Shown here: positions 31,165-38,119 of the stretch, piece by piece
Layout of the letters: each line of letters starts with the position of its first letter
How positions within the stretch are numbered: position 1 is the first letter of the stretch
Assembly: GCF_027492855.1 (NCBI RefSeq)
Contig: NZ_JAPUDY010000008.1
Span: 1-64,000 of the forward strand
DNA from: Acidovorax sp.
GTDB lineage: Bacteria > Pseudomonadota > Gammaproteobacteria > Burkholderiales > Burkholderiaceae_C
DNA: 64,000 nt
Reading direction: 5' to 3'
Position numbers and translations under genes: made by a program
The notes under the pieces: generated by a model
What the model was told of the DNA's origin: nothing
The model's database searches: none
What the model saw: only the letters and a program-made list of their open reading frames with translations

Positions 31165-31586
31165 TTGGGTTTGAACCTGGCGGTAATAACATTTGCAGCA
31201 ACACTCGCCCCAAGGGCTGCAAACCCAAATGCAACGATGTTTTTCGTGTAGCTGATGAATTGAAGAAGAAGAACGAACAAGGTGGGATAGTTAGTCCGCA
31301 TTAATGGCTCCCATTTCGCTGTGTTGGCAGCAATCTGTTCAAAGCCTGTGTACATAAGAGAGGCGGACAGAATTAGCAATAGCGCGAAGAAGAAATGTGT
31401 TCCCTGCGAGGAGCCGCCACGAAGATAAAGATACCCAACCAACAAACCAGAATTCGCGAGCATTAGCAGTGAGGACCAGAACACGCTGTTAAACACAAGC
31501 GAAAGCTCAGGGGGCCAAAAGTATGGGATGGCAATACCAGCAACAACAATTAGGCAACTAAGAAAGCCGAGGGCAAATTTTTTCAT
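31158..31586 (-). CDS. Cassette 3: small four-helix membrane protein
   Basis: A 142-aa protein beginning MKKFALGFLSCLIVV with about four hydrophobic segments (near residues 4-24, 32-52, 62-80 and 105-130). The ATG lies nine bases after the R' box GTTAGACC that opens the cassette, and the TAA lies in the attC R'' box. A 32-residue extension upstream is inside the IS copy 2 left end and is not part of the gene. No family recognised. Both ends of this cassette are flanked by IS1111-type remnants, so its mobility as a cassette is probably impaired. Confidence 0.8.
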   Translation of the reverse strand: MKKFALGFLSCLIVVAGIAIPYFWPPELSLVFNSVFWSSLLMLANSGLLVGYLYLRGGSSQGTHFFFALLLILSASLMYTGFEQIAANTAKWEPLMRTNYPTLFVLLLQFISYTKNIVAFGFAALGASVAANVITARFKPKV

Positions 31587-31603
31587 GGGGTAAAGGTCTA
31601 ACG

Positions 31604-32028
31604 AATGAAAGGGACTTCCCCGTCCCGAGTGATCCGCGCAATTGCGGAGTACGGCATCAAAGTGCCACGATGGGAAGTGCAATCTCTCATCAACTCACTC
31701 GTTTGTTGGAAGGGGAAGTCCATGTCTGCCATTGTCACTATCGGCATCGATCTCGCCAAGAACGTCTTTGCTGTTCATGGCGTTGATGCCACAGGCCAGC
31801 CCGCGCTGGTGCGCCCCAGCGTGCCGCGCGCCAAGTTGCTTGAGCTTCTCGCCGCTTTGCCGCCGTGCCTCATCGGCGTAGAGGCCTGCTCCGGCGCCCA
31901 TCACCGGGCGCGCGAGTTCCAGAAGTTTGGCCACACCGTTCGCCTGATGGCGCCCAAGTTCGTGGTGCCTTACCGGTTGTCTGGCAAACGCGGTAATCCG
32001 TTTGACTTTTATGGGGAAGCCCTTGTAG
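31604..32028 (+). mobile_element. IS1111-type element remnant, copy 2, internally deleted
   Basis: A 425-bp derivative that keeps both ends: GGACTTCCCC (31612-31621) at the left and GGGGAAGCCC (32013-32022) at the right. It has lost most of the transposase gene by one internal deletion near 31993. It is identical to copy 1 over 390 bases on the left and 35 bases on the right. It sits in the same position and orientation within the attC of cassette 2 as copy 1 does in that of cassette 3. It resembles a non-autonomous, MITE-like derivative. Confidence 0.85.
31722..31992 (+). pseudogene. Transposase fragment, IS110/IS1111 family
   Basis: About 90 N-terminal residues, identical to those of copy 1 up to LSGKR, and then a fusion to the right-end sequence. 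It retains the first catalytic Asp and the Glu of the DEDD site only and is not functional. Confidence 0.85.
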
Positions 32029-32131
32029 TTCGAGCTAACCGGCCCGCGACGGCAGGACGCCGGAGGGCCAGAATGAAATGAGGCCCGTAGGTGGCATGCC
32101 GTTGCGGGTCCGGTTGAGCGACGGGTTAGGC
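32029..32131 (-). other. attC site of cassette 2 (GNAT), split by IS copy 2
   Basis: In cassette direction: R'' GCCTAAC, L'' GCTCAACCGGACCCGC, a loop of about 55 bases, then GCGGGCCGGTTAGCTCGAA, where the IS starts. The R' box GTTAGACC lies across the IS at 31602-31595. Rejoining the halves gives a normal site with the end GTTAGCTCGAACGTTAGACC and no duplicated target bases. Confidence 0.85.
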
Positions 32132-32132
32132 A

Positions 32133-32669
32133 TCACCGGAGGTCCTCAGGCACGAGTGAGTAGACGAAGGCGCTTTGGGGCGTCCCCTGAAAGTACAAGC
32201 GGTTTCTCGCTTCGCATTCGAGCTTTGCGCCAACTGTCTCGGCAACACGCTGACTTGCCTTGTTGTGCGTGAGAACCACTATCTCCAGGCGAGTAAGGCC
32301 AAGGTCCCCGAAGCCGAGAACTGCAGACTGATGTGCCGCGAACCTTGCGACTCCTTGCCCGGTTCGCTTTGAGCTGACCCAGTACCCGATGTTTCCGATG
32401 CGGTAGGCACGATTGATGTGATTCACGCCAGTTCCACCGACAACTGCGCCGGTATTGGCGTCGAAGATTCCGAGAGGGTACTCGGCACCAGCGGCCCACA
32501 TGTCTCTGGTTGTTTGCATCCAGGCCTCGGCGTCGGACAGGGAGTAGTCCTTTGAGCACCACGGCATCCAGTAGGTGAGTTCGTCGATCGACTCCCGTAC
32601 TGCCGCGTAGAAGGAAGGAGCGTCAGTGGGTTGGAGTCTGCGCACGGTGTATTTCGGAGGATGGAGCAC
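32133..32669 (-). CDS. Cassette 2: GNAT-family N-acetyltransferase
   Basis: A 178-aa acetyltransferase of the RimJ/RimL type (GNAT fold), with the N-terminal YTVRRLQPTDAPSFYAAV strand-helix, a GYWVSSKRTGQGVAR acetyl-CoA loop (about residues 96-110) and the LEIVVLTHNKASQRVAETVGAKLE region typical of protein or small-molecule acetyltransferases. The start is GTG, directly after an in-frame TAG. It is a cassette gene: the TGA lies two bases from the R'' box. The substrate is unknown, and nothing marks it as an aminoglycoside or other antibiotic-modifying enzyme. Confidence 0.9.
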   Translation of the reverse strand: MLHPPKYTVRRLQPTDAPSFYAAVRESIDELTYWMPWCSKDYSLSDAEAWMQTTRDMWAAGAEYPLGIFDANTGAVVGGTGVNHINRAYRIGNIGYWVSSKRTGQGVARFAAHQSAVLGFGDLGLTRLEIVVLTHNKASQRVAETVGAKLECEARNRLYFQGTPQSAFVYSLVPEDLR

Positions 32670-32689
32670 CTAATGTTCTCGTTTGTGAT

Positions 32690-32736
32690 GCCTAACGTGA
32701 AGCTAAGGCGCGTCCCGCTTGAGTGATGGGTTAGGC
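32690..32736 (-). other. attC site of cassette 1, unusually short
   Basis: In cassette direction: R'' GCCTAAC, then CTCAAGCGGGACGCGCC and TTAGCTTCAC, then R' GTTAGGC. At 47 bp it is below the usual lower limit of about 57 bp. The stem pairing is limited to a short AAGCG/CGCCTT core, suggesting that part of the stem has been lost. Confidence 0.8.
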
Positions 32737-32752
32737 ATCACCGTGCGTCTGC

Positions 32753-33889
32753 CTATGCGCCTACAAGCTTTCGGACCCAGTCAATAGCTGCAAACAACTT
32801 TTCGCCCAGGTCTCCCGTGAGATTTACTCCTTCAAGGGTTGATCGCACGCGACCCAATGATCCGGAACCGGCCGCCGACGTGGTTGCAATGCGGGCGTTG
32901 CGCAGATCATTGATTGCAAAGAACAATTGCTCTCGCCTTTCAACAAGTTGCCTGGCTCTATCTGCGATTGAAAGGACATATCTCCGAGCTTGGAGGTCTT
33001 GGCTCAGTCCATCGCGCACTGCATCGACTTTGCTCATCAAAGCCAGAGCCTTTCCGACCTGTCCATCCTTCAGGTATCGATCAGTCGAGCAGAATGAGAG
33101 ACGCCCGAGAACGTCTTGCAGTTGCTTAGCGCTTGGGCAGCCTCGCGCAACAAAGTCAGCGATCAAAGTCCTATCCCCTTCGGTGCCCCGATGGCGACGC
33201 GCGAGCCGTTCGAGGATCTCAACAATGTGTGAGATCTTCGCATCAATCTCTCGCTTCGCCTCGGAGGCCGAAAGGAGCTTTGCGGGCACCGCGTCTGCAA
33301 GTGACTGATACTCGTTAAGAAAGTTGGGCAACGCATCACCAACGTCTCGGATACGTCCGAGCAGTTCAAGGAGCGATTCTCTCGTCCACTCTTTGCCGAG
33401 GGGGAGGATGATTGACTCATCAAGTCCCTTCACCAGGACGCACATGGCAGGGAGGTCGCGTTGTGAAACACCGAACAGTTTCATGAATTCCGGGACGAAC
33501 AAGGCCATAGCCCGCGCAGACTTGTCGGCGACCTCTTGTCGATATGGCGCACCCTCGTTGCTCATGTCTCGAAAGACTTCGGCGTCTCTTAGAGAGTAAG
33601 CAAGTCCGCGTCGCCCTGTGTGAGAGGGAAACGCGCTTCCGCGGAGCGTTGCAAAACTACCGTAACCCTTGTCGAGACCAAGTGGAGTATTGGCGGTTGG
33701 GTGAATGAGTAAGAAGGCAACTTCTTCACCTAAGGCAGCGTCAGCCTCGAACAACTCGGCGATCAACTGGGAAACTTTGCGCTGATCGTCCTGCGCAGGA
33801 GCAAGCATTACGCAAAGGACGCGCTGTTCCTCCTGGCGTGTGTGAAACCAGTTGACTAGTTCCTGCGGCGTAGCGGCGGTGATGATCAT
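32753..33889 (-). CDS. Cassette 1: unknown 378-aa protein
   Basis: The first and largest cassette gene. I place the start at ATG 33889 (MIITAATPQELVNWF). An in-frame TTG at 33928 would add 13 residues. The N-terminal half looks alpha/beta, with strands VLCVMLAP, VAFLLIHP and AMCVLVKG. The C-terminal half (from about residue 165) is strongly helical and charged, with coiled-coil-like stretches such as EIDAKISHIVEILERLARRHRG. There is no signal peptide, membrane segment or Walker motif, and I do not recognise a family. It lies nearest attI, so it is the most recently gained cassette in the usual model. Confidence 0.78.
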   Translation of the reverse strand: MIITAATPQELVNWFHTRQEEQRVLCVMLAPAQDDQRKVSQLIAELFEADAALGEEVAFLLIHPTANTPLGLDKGYGSFATLRGSAFPSHTGRRGLAYSLRDAEVFRDMSNEGAPYRQEVADKSARAMALFVPEFMKLFGVSQRDLPAMCVLVKGLDESIILPLGKEWTRESLLELLGRIRDVGDALPNFLNEYQSLADAVPAKLLSASEAKREIDAKISHIVEILERLARRHRGTEGDRTLIADFVARGCPSAKQLQDVLGRLSFCSTDRYLKDGQVGKALALMSKVDAVRDGLSQDLQARRYVLSIADRARQLVERREQLFFAINDLRNARIATTSAAGSGSLGRVRSTLEGVNLTGDLGEKLFAAIDWVRKLVGA

Positions 33890-33947
33890 GTGTCGGTGTC
33901 CAAGCGGGGGCAGATAGGTCGAGTACAACCGCCGTGGGCCCTGTGAT

Positions 33948-34052
33948 GCCTAACTTTGATGTAGTCGGCAAACTGCCGGATATGACCAAGCCCCCGGCGG
34001 ATAACATCGATCAGTTCTTGCAAAAAAACCGTTTGACATCATGAAGTTAGAT
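33948..34052. other. attI region with attC-like palindrome
   Basis: The recombination junction with cassette 1 is GTTAGGC (33954-33948, minus strand), preceded by ACATCAAA as in many attI sites. Unusually, the other end carries a second core-like box, ATCTAAC on the minus strand (34052-34046). The sequences next to the two boxes, AACTTTGATGT and ACATCATGAAGTT, pair with a two-base bulge. The 105-bp stretch therefore has R''-L''-loop-L'-R' order like an attC. Confidence 0.65.
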
Positions 34053-34075
34053 CAAGATACTGGATGAATGAACAG
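34033..34075 (+). promoter_or_regulatory. Integrase promoter with LexA-like box
   Basis: TTGACA (34033-34038), a 17-base spacer and GATACT (34056-34061) form a good sigma-70 promoter. CTGG-N8-ACAG (34060-34075) differs at one base from the LexA box CTGT-N8-ACAG and overlaps the -10 hexamer, as in SOS-controlled integron integrases. The expected start of transcription is close to the ATG at 34068, so the mRNA may be leaderless. Confidence 0.6.
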
Positions 34076-35096
34076 GTATAACAAAATCGACAAAGCCGCC
34101 GCCCCGCCTCTAGCATCCAAGCGGCTACTCGATCAAGTGCGCGAGCGCATTCGCTATATGCACTATAGCCTTAAGACCGAGAAGGCCTATCTGTATTGGG
34201 CACGCTTTTTCATCCTGTGGTCGGCCCAACAAAGCAGCATGAGGCACCCCAAGGACATGGGCTCTATTGAAGTGCAGGCATTTCTCACCATGCTTGCCAA
34301 CGAGCGGCAAGTGTCGCCCGCCACGCATCGACAGGCGCTGAATGCCTTGTTGTTCATGTACCGCGATGTATTGAGCATGGACTTGCCCTGGATGCAGCAG
34401 ATTGGCCGCCCGCCAGAGCGCAAGCGCATTCCGGTAGTTCTTTCCGCCACGGAGGTGCAGTTGATATTGGGGTTGGTCCAGGGCTGTGAAGGCTTGCTGG
34501 CGCGCCTGCTTTACGGTACGGGCATGCGCTTGGCCGAAGGGCTTTCCCTGCGCGTGAAAGATGTGGACTTTGATCGCCACGTGATCGTTGTGCGCAGCGG
34601 CAAAGGAGACAAAGACCGGGTAGTGATGCTGCCGCGCTCTTTGGTGACGGCCATGCGCGACCAGTTGGCGGCTTCACGCGCCCTTTGGGCGGCTGACCGT
34701 GCTGCCGGCCGCAGTGGGGTGCATCTGCCGCATGCTCTGGATGAAAAGTACCCCCGCGCTGGCCAAAGTTGGGCATGGCACTGGGTGTTTCCGTCGCCCA
34801 AGCTGTCCATTGACCCGCGCACGGGGGTCGAGCGGCGTCACCATCTGTACGAAGAGCGCTTGTCACGTCAGCTCAAGCAGGCTTGTACACAGGCTGGCAT
34901 TGCCAAACATGCAACTGTTCATACCTTGCGCCACAGCTTTGCCACGCATTTGCTGCAATCTGGCACCGATATTCGTACGGTGCAGGAACTGCTGGGCCAC
35001 TCGGACGTTTCCACCACCATGATCTACACCCATGTGCTGAAGGTGGCCGCAGGTGGCACCGTCAGCCCGTTGGATGCGATGGCGTACGGAGGCTGA
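34068..35096 (+). CDS. intI: Integron integrase IntI
   Basis: A 342-aa tyrosine recombinase that inserts and excises cassettes at attI and attC. The catalytic residues are R154, H285, R288, H311 and Y320, with the same spacing as in class 1 IntI1. The integron-specific additional domain is present around residues 222-262 ([19 protein letters not shown]), which separates it from XerC/XerD and phage integrases. No frameshift or stop is visible, so it should be active. It does not match the class 1-3 clinical integrases from memory and looks like a chromosomal betaproteobacterial type. Confidence 0.96.
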   Translation: MNRYNKIDKAAAPPLASKRLLDQVRERIRYMHYSLKTEKAYLYWARFFILWSAQQSSMRHPKDMGSIEVQAFLTMLANERQVSPATHRQALNALLFMYRDVLSMDLPWMQQIGRPPERKRIPVVLSATEVQLILGLVQGCEGLLARLLYGTGMRLAEGLSLRVKDVDFDRHVIVVRSGKGDKDRVVMLPRSLVTAMRDQLAASRALWAADRAAGRSGVHLPHALDEKYPRAGQSWAWHWVFPSPKLSIDPRTGVERRHHLYEERLSRQLKQACTQAGIAKHATVHTLRHSFATHLLQSGTDIRTVQELLGHSDVSTTMIYTHVLKVAAGGTVSPLDAMAYGG

Positions 35097-35140
35097 GTGA
35101 CCAATCGCTGCGCTGAGCGCAAAGAGCAAAATTTCTTGCC

Positions 35141-35197
35141 AAATTAGCCTCTACCGCTTATCTATAAAGCGCAAGCAGCTATCAATAGATGAGCAAA
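35141..35197 (+). repeat. Comamonadaceae-type dispersed repeat, copy C
   Basis: TAGCCTCTACCGCTTA...AAGCGCAAGCAGCTATC...GAGCAAA, lying between intI and the TauE/SafE gene at the end of the integron. The second stem is less well preserved than in the other copies. Confidence 0.7.
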
Positions 35198-35198
35198 T

Positions 35199-35954
35199 TT
35201 ACCCCAACTGTGCCAACACCCTGGGCACCCCTGACACCAACATCGCCACCCCCGACAGCGTCAGCAGCGAGAGCACGATCTGTCTAAACCTCGCCTCGCT
35301 GATGCCGTGGTACAGCCGGGTGCCCAGCAACGCAGGCACCAGCATGGCGGGAATCACAATGGCCAGCAGGGGCAGGGCCTGGCGGGTGATGAGGCCGGTG
35401 GCGAGGTAAGTGACAAAGGTCACCAGCAGCATGGCCAGGTTGAAGTTCTGGATGATGGCGCGCTGCATGTCTTTGTTGAGGCCGCGCAGGGTGCACCACA
35501 GGGTGGGCAGCACGCCGGTGAAGCCGCCCAGGCCGCCCATCACGCCACCAGCCATGCCCACCAGCGCGTCGGCCACGCGCCCGCCGCGGGCGATGCGGGG
35601 CAGCTGTTTGGCCATCAGCATGGCCGGGCACCACAGCACCAAGAGTGTGCCCAGCACCAGTTTGAAGGCGTCCATGTCCAGCCTTGGCAGCACGGCCACG
35701 CCGATGGGGATGCCCGCCAGGCCGCCCAACACGAAGGGCAGCAGCCGCACGCGGTCAAAACCCCGGCGCACGGTGGCAGCCGCCACCAGTTGGCCCGTGA
35801 GTGCGCCACACACCGTGAGCACGGCGCCAAGGCGCGGCTCCAGCGTCCAGGCCCAAAAGGACATGGCCACCATGCCAAAGCCGAAGCCCGCAAGGCCTTG
35901 TACAAAGCCTGCCACCACGGCGCCCAGGGCCACCACCCACAGCACAGAATCCAT
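35199..35954 (-). CDS. TauE/SafE-family permease
   Basis: A 251-aa inner-membrane protein with seven to eight predicted helices and the family's Gly-rich repeats (AGFVQGLAGFGFGMVAMSFWA near the N-terminus, GMAGGVMGGLGGFTGVLP in the middle). TauE/SafE proteins export sulfite, sulfoacetate or related organic anions. The substrate here is unknown. It seems to be a single-gene unit that converges with intI, with one dispersed repeat between the two stops. Confidence 0.9.
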   Translation of the reverse strand: MDSVLWVVALGAVVAGFVQGLAGFGFGMVAMSFWAWTLEPRLGAVLTVCGALTGQLVAAATVRRGFDRVRLLPFVLGGLAGIPIGVAVLPRLDMDAFKLVLGTLLVLWCPAMLMAKQLPRIARGGRVADALVGMAGGVMGGLGGFTGVLPTLWCTLRGLNKDMQRAIIQNFNLAMLLVTFVTYLATGLITRQALPLLAIVIPAMLVPALLGTRLYHGISEARFRQIVLSLLTLSGVAMLVSGVPRVLAQLG

Positions 35955-36122
35955 TGACTCCCCCGGTTGGACTGCACTCCATTTCGCAACTTCTTCGCTG
36001 CTTTACGGCATGGGCTGCATTATTGGGGGTGTTGGCCTCCAGCCGGGGGATTCATCAGCCTCATGCTGCAAGGGTGGCGTGTGGTGGTGGCGCCCAGGCA
36101 GGCCCGGTGCGCTCACAGGGGT

Positions 36123-36680
36123 TCAGCGCCCAGGGCGCAGCTTGACGGCAGGGAAGTCCACCGGCACGGCCAGCGCCACATTCACGTAGTTGGTGAACAG
36201 GTTCAGCGCCACGTGGGCCACGATCTCGACGATGTGCTCGTCGCTCAGGCCCTGGGCGCGCAGCGCTTGCACGTCGGCAGCGTCCACCTGGCCGCGTTCG
36301 TTCACCAGCTTCAAGGCAAAGCGCAGCACGGCGGCGGTGCGTGGGTCGGCGGATTCACCCGACTGCGCTGCGGCCAGTGCGTCGTCGCCCACGCCCGCCA
36401 TACGACCCAGCGCGGTGTGGGCGGCCAGGCAATATTCGCAGCCATTGCGGTTAGCTACCGCCACGGCGATCTGCTCGCCCAGTGCGGCGCCCAGGGTGCC
36501 GCCGCCCAACGCGCCGAACGAGCCCCACATGCTTTGCAGCGCGGCGGGGGAGTTGGCCACGGCGCGGAACATGTTGGGCGTGGTGCCGAAAGCGCTGTGG
36601 ATCTGATCAAGCACGGCGCGGGCTGGGCCGCTGGCGGTGGAGCGATCAACAAGGGGGATGCGGGCGGTGATGGTGGTCAT
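36123..36680 (-). CDS. Carboxymuconolactone decarboxylase/AhpD-like protein
   Basis: A 185-aa protein of the CMD/AhpD superfamily, starting at ATG 36680 (MTTITARIPLVDRS) after AAGGAAAA. The CEYCLAAHT motif (about residues 80-88) gives the CxxC...H redox centre of AhpD-type peroxidase-associated proteins, so a thiol-peroxidase or reductase role is more likely than a true decarboxylase. It diverges from an AraC-type regulator gene with 162 bp between the two starts, suggesting control by that regulator. Confidence 0.9.
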   Translation of the reverse strand: MTTITARIPLVDRSTASGPARAVLDQIHSAFGTTPNMFRAVANSPAALQSMWGSFGALGGGTLGAALGEQIAVAVANRNGCEYCLAAHTALGRMAGVGDDALAAAQSGESADPRTAAVLRFALKLVNERGQVDAADVQALRAQGLSDEHIVEIVAHVALNLFTNYVNVALAVPVDFPAVKLRPGR

Positions 36681-36842
36681 GGTGTTTTCCTTGAAAGCCA
36701 GTGGTGGATGGATGGGGTGAGAGGTGGCGCCCGCCACTGGCAGGCGCCGGTGCGCTTCACAGCACATGGGCAGTGTCTGCCGATAGTCGATACCATTGGG
36801 CACCAATAATCCACCATTCATACCAAATCATCCAAAGCCCGT

Positions 36843-37745
36843 ATGAAAGCCGCAGACAGCCCTTCCCCACCGGTCACACCCACATCAACCCCGTTTGACC
36901 GCCTGTCGTCGCTGCTGGAGCGCTTTCGGGTGCGGGCGCATTTGTTTCACACCGGCCCGCTGTGTGGCGTGACGCACTTTGCGGCCGTGCCAGGGCGGGG
37001 TTTTTTGCATGTGCTGCGGCGCGGCGAGATGGTGGTGACCCACCAGCCGCAGGCCGGCCCGCCCGAGCGGCTGGAGGTGACTGAGCCCAGCCTGTTGTTC
37101 TACCCCCGCCCGCTGGGGCATTTTTTTCACAACGCCCCCGCCGAGGGCTCGGACTTCACCTGCGCTGCGCTGGACTTTGACGGCGGCAGCAGCCACCCGC
37201 TGGCCCGCGCCCTGCCGCCGCTGGTGGTGCTGCCCCTGAGTGGGGTGGATGGGCTGGAGCAGTCCCTGGCGCTGCTGTTTGCCGAAACCGACCGCCTGCG
37301 CTGCGGCCACCGTGTGCTGGCGGACCGGCTGTTCGAGGTGGTGCTGCTGCAACTGCTGCGCTGGCTGCTGGACCACCCGCAGCAGGCGCGGATGCCACCC
37401 GGCCTGCTCACGGGCCTGGCCGATCCGTCGCTGGCGCGCGCGCTGACGGCCTTGCACGAGGCACCGGGCCAAGCCTGGAGCCTGGCACAGATGGCGCAGC
37501 AGGCGGGCATGTCGCGCAGCGCGTTTGCCGCACGCTTCAAAGCGGTAGTGGGCGACACCCCGGCGGATTACCTGGCGCACTGGCGGCTGACGCTGGCGCA
37601 GTCACACCTCAAGAGCGGCCGCTCGCTCAAGTCGATTGCCCACGAGCTGGGCTATGCCAACCCTTCGGCACTGTCGCGGGTGTTTGCGCAAAAGCTGGGC
37701 GTATCGGCGCGGGCCTGGCGGGAGGTGGAAGCGCAGGAGCGCTGA
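36843..37745 (+). CDS. AraC-family transcriptional regulator
   Basis: A 300-aa regulator with an N-terminal cupin-type sensor domain (about residues 18-190) and a C-terminal pair of helix-turn-helix motifs (about residues 210-295), ending with LGYANPSALSRVFAQKLGVSARAWRE. The family often responds to small organic or oxidative signals. It is divergent from the AhpD-like gene, its probable target. A GC-rich coding pattern matches the chromosome. Confidence 0.92.
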   Translation: MKAADSPSPPVTPTSTPFDRLSSLLERFRVRAHLFHTGPLCGVTHFAAVPGRGFLHVLRRGEMVVTHQPQAGPPERLEVTEPSLLFYPRPLGHFFHNAPAEGSDFTCAALDFDGGSSHPLARALPPLVVLPLSGVDGLEQSLALLFAETDRLRCGHRVLADRLFEVVLLQLLRWLLDHPQQARMPPGLLTGLADPSLARALTALHEAPGQAWSLAQMAQQAGMSRSAFAARFKAVVGDTPADYLAHWRLTLAQSHLKSGRSLKSIAHELGYANPSALSRVFAQKLGVSARAWREVEAQER

Positions 37746-38119
37746 CATGCACCTGAGCCAGCGCTGTGCTGGTTCTTTTTTGGATTAAATACGGCTCCAG
37801 CGCTTTATTTAAAAGCGTCAAATGCTATCGTAAATATAGCAAACAACCAAACAACACAGCCGTTCGGGCTGCGCCTGCCTAAGCCTTGCGCGACGCTTCG
37901 CCAGGCTCAGCGTGCACGGCTTTTGCGGGGCTAAGGTTTGGAAATACGGTCCTAGCGCTTGATTAGCAAGCGGCATCAGCTATCATAAATATAGCAAAAC
38001 AATCGTGCCACACAACCTTTCGGGCAGAGCCCGTCAACGCCCCGCTCAGCGCTTCGGCCAGCTCAGTGTGCGCAGTTTTCTTTGTGCATTGGAATGAAGG
38101 GCATGAGGGCGCTTTCGCA
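37746..38119. repeat. Gene-free stretch with two tandem repeat units
   Basis: No gene is supported here. Two diverged tandem units of about 155 bp (starting near 37787 and 37942) each consist of the dispersed repeat followed by a GC-rich tail, TTCGGGC...GCTCAGCG...TTTT. Repeat cores lie at 37784-37845 and 37939-38001. The tails may serve as terminators for the convergent araC and acyl-CoA synthetase genes. Confidence 0.75.

Larger units (their letters stand above)
29867..35096. mobile_element. Chromosomal integron with four cassettes
   Basis: A complete integron platform: an integrase gene reading right (34068-35096), an attI region to its left, and four cassettes, all encoded on the minus strand, each ending in an attC-like site. 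This divergent arrangement of integrase and cassettes is the integron hallmark. The cassettes carry no known resistance gene, and there is no 3' conserved segment or transposon arm, so it looks like a sedentary chromosomal integron rather than a class 1 clinical integron. Two IS1111-type remnants sit inside attC sites. The cassettes are visibly richer in A+T than the flanking genes. Confidence 0.93.

Noticed and set aside
32133-32669. The GNAT cassette as an antibiotic acetyltransferase.
   Set aside because: The sequence looks like RimJ/RimL-type acetyltransferases, not like AAC(6')/AAC(3) or other drug-modifying groups.
33954-34100. A cassette promoter (Pc) reading left from the attI region.
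   Set aside because: Several weak hexamers occur on the minus strand, but none has both good boxes and correct spacing.
37784-38001. Tandem repeats as a CRISPR array.
   Set aside because: There are only two diverged 155-bp units that match a dispersed intergenic repeat. There are no regular spacers and no cas genes.
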